A stretch of 64,000 bases of DNA from Bacteriovoracaceae bacterium (GTDB taxonomy: Bacteria; Bdellovibrionota; Bacteriovoracia; Bacteriovoracales; Bacteriovoracaceae), in assembly GCA_013141065.1 (NCBI GenBank), contig JABFRR010000008.1, positions 315,464 to 379,463 of the forward strand, in the 5' to 3' direction. Position numbers and translations under genes: made by a program. Numbering within the stretch: the stretch's first letter is position 1; the number at the start of each line of letters is the position of its first letter. Shown here piece after piece: positions 58,156-64,000 of this stretch. The notes under the pieces are model-generated. The model ran no database searches, was not told the origin of the DNA, and saw nothing but the letters and a program-made list of their open reading frames with translations.

Positions 58156-60968
58156 AGCTTGAGAACTTTTTTTAAGTATTTTCCAGTAATGGAGCGTGGG
58201 TTTTTAGAAATTTCTTCAGGTGTTCCGATTGCAACGACCTCTCCACCACCACTTCCACCTTCAGGGCCTAGGTCAATTACATAGTCTGCCGTTTTAATGA
58301 CGTCTAGGTTGTGCTCAATTATTAATAATGTATGACCTTGCTCAACAAGTTTTTGCAAGGCAAGAAGGAGAATTTTTATATCTTGGAAGTGTAAACCTGT
58401 AGTCGGTTCATCGAGAACATAAAGGCAATGGCCTTTAGTTCTCTTAGAGAGCTCCCTAGAGAGCTTTAAGCGTTGAGCCTCTCCACCAGAAAGCGTGGTT
58501 GCCGGTTGACCAAGCTTCATATAACCCAAGCCAACAGCATTAAGAGTTTCGAGTACGCGAGATATTTTAGTATGATTTTTAAAAAACTCACATCCCTCTT
58601 CAATTGATAAATCTAGTATCTCAGAAATATTTTTCCCTTTATATAAAACAGATAATGTTTCGGCATTATAGCGAGTGCCCTTACATTCAACACAGGTTAT
58701 GTAAACATCTGGAAGAAAGTGCATTTCAATTTTCTTAACGCCGTTACCTTCACATTCTTCACATCGACCACCTTTAACATTAAAGCTAAAGCGCCCAGTT
58801 TTATAACCTCGTATTTGAGATTCATTAGTAGAAGCAAAAATGTCTCTAATTTCATCAAATAAACCAGTGTATGTTGCAGGGTTAGAGTGCGGTGTTCTTC
58901 CAATCGGTGATTGGTCTAATTCAATTACGGTTTTAATCTCATCAACACCAGCAAGAGCGTTATAATTTGTTTTAGAGTATAAAGTTTTATGAGTATTGGT
59001 TAAGTGCGTTTTTAAGGCGGGAACCAAGACTTTGTGAATTAAAGTTGATTTACCGGACCCACTAACTCCAGAAATACAAACGAGTCCTCCAAGTGGAATA
59101 GTGACATCAAGTTTATTAATATTGTGCTCAGTAGCACCTGTTAATTTTAAAAACTTGGTTGCTTTTTTTCTGGTTTTAGGAACTGGAATTCTATCAACAC
59201 CTGAAAGAAATTTTGCAGTTAAGGATTTTTTGTCAGACAATATTTTTTCAAGTGTGCCATGGGCAACAATCATCCCCCCGTGAATTCCTGCACCAGGACC
59301 CATATCTATAATATAATCGCTGGCGTTCATTGTATCTTCATCATGCTCTACAACGAGAACAGTATTACCAAGATCACGGAGGGTTTTGAGGGTTTTAATT
59401 AATCTGTCATTGTCTCTTTGGTGAAGTCCAATGCTTGGCTCATCTAGAACATAAAGAACACCTGAAAGGGCTGAACCTATTTGTGTTGCAAGTCTAATAC
59501 GTTGTGACTCCCCTCCCGACAGGGTAACGGCACCACGATTTAAGGTTAAGTAATTTAGACCGACATCATTTAGAAATCTAAGTCTCGAGACAATCTCTTT
59601 AAGAAGTTTTTCAGCAATAATCTTTTTTTCACCCTCAAGTTTAATTGCAGTCAGGTAAGTAAAACATTCACCTATTGAAAGAGTACAGAGATCCATTATG
59701 TTTCTATCACCAATCTTAGTTGCAAGAGCGATGCGATTAAGTCTTAGGCCATTACAGGTTGGACAAGTTTTAATGTTCATGTATTTTTCAAGTTCAATGC
59801 GAACTTTATCAGATCCAGATTCAAGATATTTTTTTTCTAACCAAGCAGACATACCTGGAAAGGCTTTAGAAAATTCAAAGTGAGAGTTTTCTGAAGTGAA
59901 TGAATATCTGTAAACTTTATCAGTTCCGTTAAAAAGAATATTGGTTAGCTTTTTTGGTAATTTCTTAAATGGCCCCGAAATATCAACACCTTCATCGTTT
60001 GCTATTGTCTCAACCATTTTATATAAAAAAGAATTCCTTTTAGAAAGCGGAGTGATAGCGCCTTCAAGCAAGGGAAGGTTTTCATCAAAAACCATGAGGT
60101 CTATGTCGAATATTTTAGTTTCACCAAGACCATTACAAACCTCACAAGCCCCGATGGGTGAATTGAACGAAAAGAGTCTCGGCTCAAGCTCAGGAAAAAT
60201 CTTTGATCCATCGGTAGATTTATTGTGCTCTGAAAAATTAAGAGTTTTTTTGTCATCAACTAGAACTTGTATATTACCCTCAGCAAGTTTGAGAGCGTAT
60301 TCTACTGAATCAGCTAAACGCTTTTCAATATCATCTTTGATTACAATTCTATCAACAATAATATCTAATTGATAAGATCCTTTTGAGGGCTTGTTAGTTT
60401 CATCAAGTAAAATCATTTCGCCATCAAGTCGCGCTCGAGTAAAACCCATGGTTTGAAATTTACTTGAAAGTTCTTTGAACTTAATTTTATCATTATAGGG
60501 AATAGGTGCAAGGATTTGCAATTTTGCCTTATCTCCAGATTTTAAAATTTCTTTAACAATTTGTGTAGGTGTATATCTTCTGACTTCTTTTCCTGTTTCT
60601 GGGTCGTAAAGTGTTCCAATACGTGCAAAAAGAACACGAAGATAATCATAAATTTCAGTCGTCGTTCCAACTGTTGATCGAGGATTTTTGTTTGATGTCT
60701 TTTGATCGATTGCGATTGCAGGACTTAAGCCGGTGATTGATTCAACTTCAGGAGGTTGATATTGTCCAAGAAATTGTCTGGCATAGCTTGAAAGTGATTC
60801 GATGTATCTTCTTTGACCTTCTACATAAATTGTGTCAAATGCCAGGGAGGATTTTCCTGAACCAGAAGGACCTGTTATAACTGTAAGTGTGTTTTTTGGA
60901 ATATTTATCGAAACATTTTTTAAATTATGAACAGCTGCTTTAACGATACTAATTTCGTTGATTGACAT
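58152..60968 (-). CDS. uvrA: Excinuclease ABC subunit A
   Basis: Damage-sensing ATPase of nucleotide excision repair. Two ABC units: Walker A GPSGSGKSSLAFDT near the N-terminus and GVSGSGKSTL in the second half; signatures LSGGESQRIRLA and LSGGEAQRLKLS; zinc-binding Cys pairs CEVC...CPTC and CEEC...CVEC. 938 residues, typical. It overlaps pdxA by 20 bases. Confidence 0.98.
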   Translation of the reverse strand: MSINEISIVKAAVHNLKNVSINIPKNTLTVITGPSGSGKSSLAFDTIYVEGQRRYIESLSSYARQFLGQYQPPEVESITGLSPAIAIDQKTSNKNPRSTVGTTTEIYDYLRVLFARIGTLYDPETGKEVRRYTPTQIVKEILKSGDKAKLQILAPIPYNDKIKFKELSSKFQTMGFTRARLDGEMILLDETNKPSKGSYQLDIIVDRIVIKDDIEKRLADSVEYALKLAEGNIQVLVDDKKTLNFSEHNKSTDGSKIFPELEPRLFSFNSPIGACEVCNGLGETKIFDIDLMVFDENLPLLEGAITPLSKRNSFLYKMVETIANDEGVDISGPFKKLPKKLTNILFNGTDKVYRYSFTSENSHFEFSKAFPGMSAWLEKKYLESGSDKVRIELEKYMNIKTCPTCNGLRLNRIALATKIGDRNIMDLCTLSIGECFTYLTAIKLEGEKKIIAEKLLKEIVSRLRFLNDVGLNYLTLNRGAVTLSGGESQRIRLATQIGSALSGVLYVLDEPSIGLHQRDNDRLIKTLKTLRDLGNTVLVVEHDEDTMNASDYIIDMGPGAGIHGGMIVAHGTLEKILSDKKSLTAKFLSGVDRIPVPKTRKKATKFLKLTGATEHNINKLDVTIPLGGLVCISGVSGSGKSTLIHKVLVPALKTHLTNTHKTLYSKTNYNALAGVDEIKTVIELDQSPIGRTPHSNPATYTGLFDEIRDIFASTNESQIRGYKTGRFSFNVKGGRCEECEGNGVKKIEMHFLPDVYITCVECKGTRYNAETLSVLYKGKNISEILDLSIEEGCEFFKNHTKISRVLETLNAVGLGYMKLGQPATTLSGGEAQRLKLSRELSKRTKGHCLYVLDEPTTGLHFQDIKILLLALQKLVEQGHTLLIIEHNLDVIKTADYVIDLGPEGGSGGGEVVAIGTPEEISKNPRSITGKYLKKVLKL

Positions 60969-61866
60969 AATAAGTAACTCCGAATGCTTGCTTTAAAAGA
61001 AATAACATTCCGCTAAGGTTTGCCTTGTTTTTACCATATAAACCTGGGGCAGTGCCATGGTCAACGCTTAGACGTAAGAATGGTAATCCAATTGAAATAT
61101 TAAGTCCAATGAGACCGTGCTGTGCCTTAAAAGGGGCCAGGCCTTGATCATGAAACATATAAACATAAAGTTGTTTAATGTTTTTTTGTTCATGCATATG
61201 AAGAGTGTCACCAGATAATGGCCCGATGAAATTTATATCAGAAAAAGATTTTTTTAAAATATTGATGGCAGGAAGAATGATGTTATCTTCATTTCCCAAA
61301 ATACCATTTTCACCAACATGGGGATTAATACCAGAGATTATTACTTCATCTATTTTATAAAAGTATTTGGCATAAAACTTAAGCGCAGTTTCAATTTTAT
61401 TGATAATTAAATCTTGGGATATAAAAATAGGAACATCTTTAATCGCGATGTGATCTGTTATTAAAAGAAGATTTTGTGTCAAACCTTTAAAGGTCATCGC
61501 GATGTTGGGTGAGTTGAAATAATTTCTAAAAAACTCAGTGTAGCCAGCACAGTAGACTTTATTGAAAACTAATTGATCTTTTGCAGTGGGAAGTGTGACT
61601 AAGATATCATCGGCTTTTATATTTTCAAGGGCCTTAATTAAGGTGGAGGTAGATGAGGGAGCGTCGGGAATTGTGGGAACATATTCAATTAATAAGTCTT
61701 TAAAAAATAAAAGATCTAATTTTAAATCTATTAAGTTTTTATTAAAATCTTCCTTGTTAACAAAAAACTTTATCTCTTTTTTTTCTTCTCGAGAAAGCAT
61801 TAGAAAAGATTTGAGGAAAACCTCAATACCTATTCCATTTTCATGACCTTGTGTAACAATGATCAT
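60949..61866 (-). CDS. pdxA: 4-hydroxythreonine-4-phosphate dehydrogenase
   Basis: Vitamin B6 synthesis. GINPHVGENGILGNED is the family metal/substrate block, and FHDQGLAPFKA with VDHGTAPGLYGK completes it. 305 residues, about 20 shorter than E. coli. Located between a SurA-like gene and uvrA, as surA-pdxA pairs are in other bacteria. Confidence 0.9.
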   Translation of the reverse strand: MIIVTQGHENGIGIEVFLKSFLMLSREEKKEIKFFVNKEDFNKNLIDLKLDLLFFKDLLIEYVPTIPDAPSSTSTLIKALENIKADDILVTLPTAKDQLVFNKVYCAGYTEFFRNYFNSPNIAMTFKGLTQNLLLITDHIAIKDVPIFISQDLIINKIETALKFYAKYFYKIDEVIISGINPHVGENGILGNEDNIILPAINILKKSFSDINFIGPLSGDTLHMHEQKNIKQLYVYMFHDQGLAPFKAQHGLIGLNISIGLPFLRLSVDHGTAPGLYGKNKANLSGMLFLLKQAFGVTYYVNQRN

Positions 61867-61874
61867 GGCAAGCC

Positions 61875-62795
61875 TTAGAGTGAAATTTTTATATAATGTT
61901 TATTTCTTTCTCTTTCAAACCAAACACTTGATTCTGATAAAATCGCTTTTTCAAAAAGTTGTTCTTTGATTTTTTCCTTTTGATTACTGTATGCTTCGGT
62001 TTCAACAAGATCTTTTTTTGCCAAAAAGAATAAATGGATTTGACCGTTTATTGTCACAGGTGAAGTAATAGAGCCTTCATCAGTTTCTTTGAGCATGTTT
62101 TTTAGATCAGGAGTTAAGCCCTCTTCTGTTATATCGTCGAGGTTTGAAACATTAAGGGTTGAGTAAGCTTCAGGTAAAATCCCACTCGAACGGTATTGTT
62201 TTATGATGTTTTCAAAAACACCCTTGGCCGGCTTAGATTTAACTTCAGACGGAAAGGCATAATCAACAAGCGAGTATTTAAAATTCATTCGAGAGTCTTT
62301 AATGTTATTTTTAAAGTATGTATTTTTAACATCTTGTTCAGAAATTGAAATCATTGGTGAAATAACTCTGTTAATAAAATAACTATGCTCTATCGCCTCT
62401 CTTAGTGTTTCAAAGTATTCATCAAAAGATGTACCTTGTTGTTTTAAAAAGCCCATCAGCGACTTCCGATCAACACCTAGTCGCTCTTGGTTAGCTTTAA
62501 TTTGTGCTTCAACTTGATCATCAGTAATTGTATATCCGATATCTGCCAACTTAGAACGAATGAGAAATTTATTAATTGATACTTGAAGAATTTCTTGGCT
62601 GGTGAAAGATGACTTATTATAAATCATCGGTGCGACACTTCTTTTAATCGCCAAATTATTTGCAGTTCGATTGATCTGAGAAAGAGTAATAATGTTGTCA
62701 TCAACGATCGCGACAATCTTATCGAGGAGCTTTGCTTCTACTTCAAGTGAAAATAAAATTAGAGTGTAAGATATAAAGTGTAAAACGTATTTCAT
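61875..62795 (-). CDS. SurA-like periplasmic chaperone
   Basis: 306 residues: signal peptide (FISYTLILFSLEVEA), SurA_N-type helical domain (KIVAIVDDNIITLSQI...QVEAQIKANQERLGVDRKSL...GTSFDEYFETLREA), and a C-terminal parvulin-like region (LKNMLKETDEGSITSPVTINGQIHLFFLAKK). Helps outer-membrane proteins fold. Eight bases ahead of pdxA. Confidence 0.85.
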   Translation of the reverse strand: MKYVLHFISYTLILFSLEVEAKLLDKIVAIVDDNIITLSQINRTANNLAIKRSVAPMIYNKSSFTSQEILQVSINKFLIRSKLADIGYTITDDQVEAQIKANQERLGVDRKSLMGFLKQQGTSFDEYFETLREAIEHSYFINRVISPMISISEQDVKNTYFKNNIKDSRMNFKYSLVDYAFPSEVKSKPAKGVFENIIKQYRSSGILPEAYSTLNVSNLDDITEEGLTPDLKNMLKETDEGSITSPVTINGQIHLFFLAKKDLVETEAYSNQKEKIKEQLFEKAILSESSVWFERERNKHYIKISL

Positions 62796-62884
62796 ATAGA
62801 CCTTCTCTTAGGAGCTTTTAATTCAAGCCATTAAGAGTAAGTTATATGATTTTACTACGCAAGTCGCAAGATCTAAAAGCTAAG

Positions 62885-63730
62885 CTATTTTAAGAATTCT
62901 TTATTAATCTTAATTTGGGCAGTTTTACGTGCTTCAGCATGGTAACTATCAATAATTTTGTCACGCTTAATATCATAGACAATTTTCTTATAAAGCGCTG
63001 GATCTACTTCTTTCCATTCTCTAACGCCTAAAACTTTAATGATATGATAGCCAAATTGCGTTCTTATAGGAGAAGAAATGAAACCGTTTGGTTTGCCATT
63101 AATTGCCTTGAAGTATTCTGGGGCGTATTTAACGGCCGGTAAATAACCCAAGTCTCCAGCAGCAGGTGCAGTTGAACTTTGAGAGTATTTATTAGCTAGC
63201 TCTGGCCAGTCTTGAGGCTTGGCTTGAAGTTGTTTGTAGATTTCAAGGGATTTTTTCATTGCTTCTTCTGTTTCAGCTTTATCTGGAACAACTCTTACTC
63301 TAAGAAGAATATGTGCTGTACGGTATTCTTTAAATTTTGAGTAATACTCCTGAGCCTCTTTGTCTGTAACAGTAATACCTTGAAGCTTTTTTTCTAGATC
63401 TTTAGAAATTTGAGCGTGGTATAGAACATCTTCCATCTTGTATTTTACGATAGGGTCATTCTGCAAATTAGTGTCTTTTGCTTTTTTAACTCCGATTTCT
63501 CTATTGATAATATCGTAAATAACTTTTTCCTTAGTTACTACCTTATCTGAGACGTACATTAAATTTTGTTCAAAAGCCTGATCTAGCTGGCCTTTTTTTA
63601 TTTCAATACCGTTTACAACGGCTACGACAGCATCTGTATTTGATGTTTTTGAATTAGTCACTGGCTCTTGAGAGTTGGCTACAGTTGCTAGAAGCATTGA
63701 TACGATGACTAAAGATTTCGATGTTTTCAT
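62885..63730 (-). CDS. PpiC/SurA-type peptidyl-prolyl isomerase
   Basis: 281 residues with a signal peptide. The parvulin domain starts near residue 140 (RTAHILLRV, then GDLGYLPAVKYAPEYFKAI, SSPIRTQFGYHIIKVL). Exported folding factor; second such gene in a row with the SurA-like gene after an 89-base gap. Confidence 0.92.
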   Translation of the reverse strand: MKTSKSLVIVSMLLATVANSQEPVTNSKTSNTDAVVAVVNGIEIKKGQLDQAFEQNLMYVSDKVVTKEKVIYDIINREIGVKKAKDTNLQNDPIVKYKMEDVLYHAQISKDLEKKLQGITVTDKEAQEYYSKFKEYRTAHILLRVRVVPDKAETEEAMKKSLEIYKQLQAKPQDWPELANKYSQSSTAPAAGDLGYLPAVKYAPEYFKAINGKPNGFISSPIRTQFGYHIIKVLGVREWKEVDPALYKKIVYDIKRDKIIDSYHAEARKTAQIKINKEFLK

Positions 63731-63814
63731 CTCAGTTTTCCTCAGAAAGTTAATTTAACAATTCATTACTAATTCTAATAATAACAGAATTTTAAAAAAG
63801 CGATAAAAAATAAA

Positions 63815-64000
63815 TTAGGTTGGACTTAATTGTCCACCGATGTCTTTTGAAAACTTGAGTAAATCATTTTGTGTAATGGAGGTTTTATGATTGTAGATTA
63901 CTCTGTAATCTGGAGTAAATTGATAGATTTTTGGTCTGGAAATGAAAAAGTTTACAACTTTATCTCTCAATTCGGAATTCGATTCTAAGTATTGCTTGTC
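63815..64000 (-). CDS. C-terminal end of a protein, possibly Mfd
   Basis: The last 61 residues (ending KDIGGQLSPT) of a minus-strand gene, cut by the right edge. NFFISRPKIYQFTPDYRVIYN and LLKFSKDIGGQ vaguely resemble the tail of transcription-repair coupling factor Mfd, whose gene often precedes a PpiC gene in related bacteria. The call is tentative. Confidence 0.35.
   Translation of the reverse strand, partial: DKQYLESNSELRDKVVNFFISRPKIYQFTPDYRVIYNHKTSITQNDLLKFSKDIGGQLSPT

Overview
This AT-rich window is bacterial chromosome carrying the replication origin. The gene order rpmH / dnaA-dnaN-recF-gyrB-gyrA on one side and rnpA-yidD-yidC-mnmE-mnmG-rsmG-parA-parB-bactofilin plus an F-type ATP synthase on the other, the many short lipoproteins, paired b/b' ATP synthase subunits and protein character suggest a Bdellovibrionota-like (Bacteriovorax type) bacterium. 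That placement is an inference from gene content; no rRNA or tRNA gene was seen.

Layout. 1-5.7 kb: 3' part of galU (minus), an outer-membrane barrel protein with an apparent non-standard start, a CFI-box protein, an LptF/LptG-type permease, then def-fmt-rpe. 5.7-10.2 kb: histidine degradation operon hutH-hutU-hutI. 10.2-14 kb: Kazal-domain lipoprotein, TlpA-like thioredoxin, orphan pilin-like protein, glpK, nitroreductase-like protein. 14-19.4 kb (minus): an ORF broken by one TGA codon, radA, ligA, an outer-membrane barrel protein and a helix-turn-helix/coiled-coil protein. 19.5-24 kb: patatin phospholipase and deacetylase pair, then a large secreted protein with internal repeats.

24-38.7 kb is the left replication arm, all minus strand: atp operon (b', b, delta, alpha, gamma, beta, epsilon), bactofilin, parB, parA, rsmG, mnmG, mnmE, yidC, yidD, rnpA, rpmH. 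Two parS-like sites lie beside parAB. A second 16-bp palindrome family (TGGTYCYATRGRACCA) is repeated five times inside mnmE and once across the bactofilin start codon. 38.9-51 kb is the right arm, plus strand: dnaA, a 0.77 kb oriC with many DnaA boxes, dnaN, recF, gyrB, gyrA, a TPR lipoprotein, then atpZ-like, atpI, atpB and atpE. The ATP synthase is thus split across the origin, and every core gene is transcribed away from it.

51-57 kb is accessory: a lipoprotein gene split by a 1.3 kb ISAzo13-family insertion (3-bp target duplication, reading frame restored on removal) and also frameshifted, followed by a divergent pair of lipoproteins (phospholipase D-like and DUF2252-like). The three lipoproteins share a short N-terminal motif. 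57-64 kb (minus): OsmC-like protein, SpoU methyltransferase, uvrA, pdxA, two SurA/PpiC-type folding factors and the 3' end of another gene, possibly mfd.

The most unusual signals are the palindrome family next to parAB, the shared-motif lipoprotein cassette, the TGA-interrupted ORF after radA, and a probable AUA start codon.
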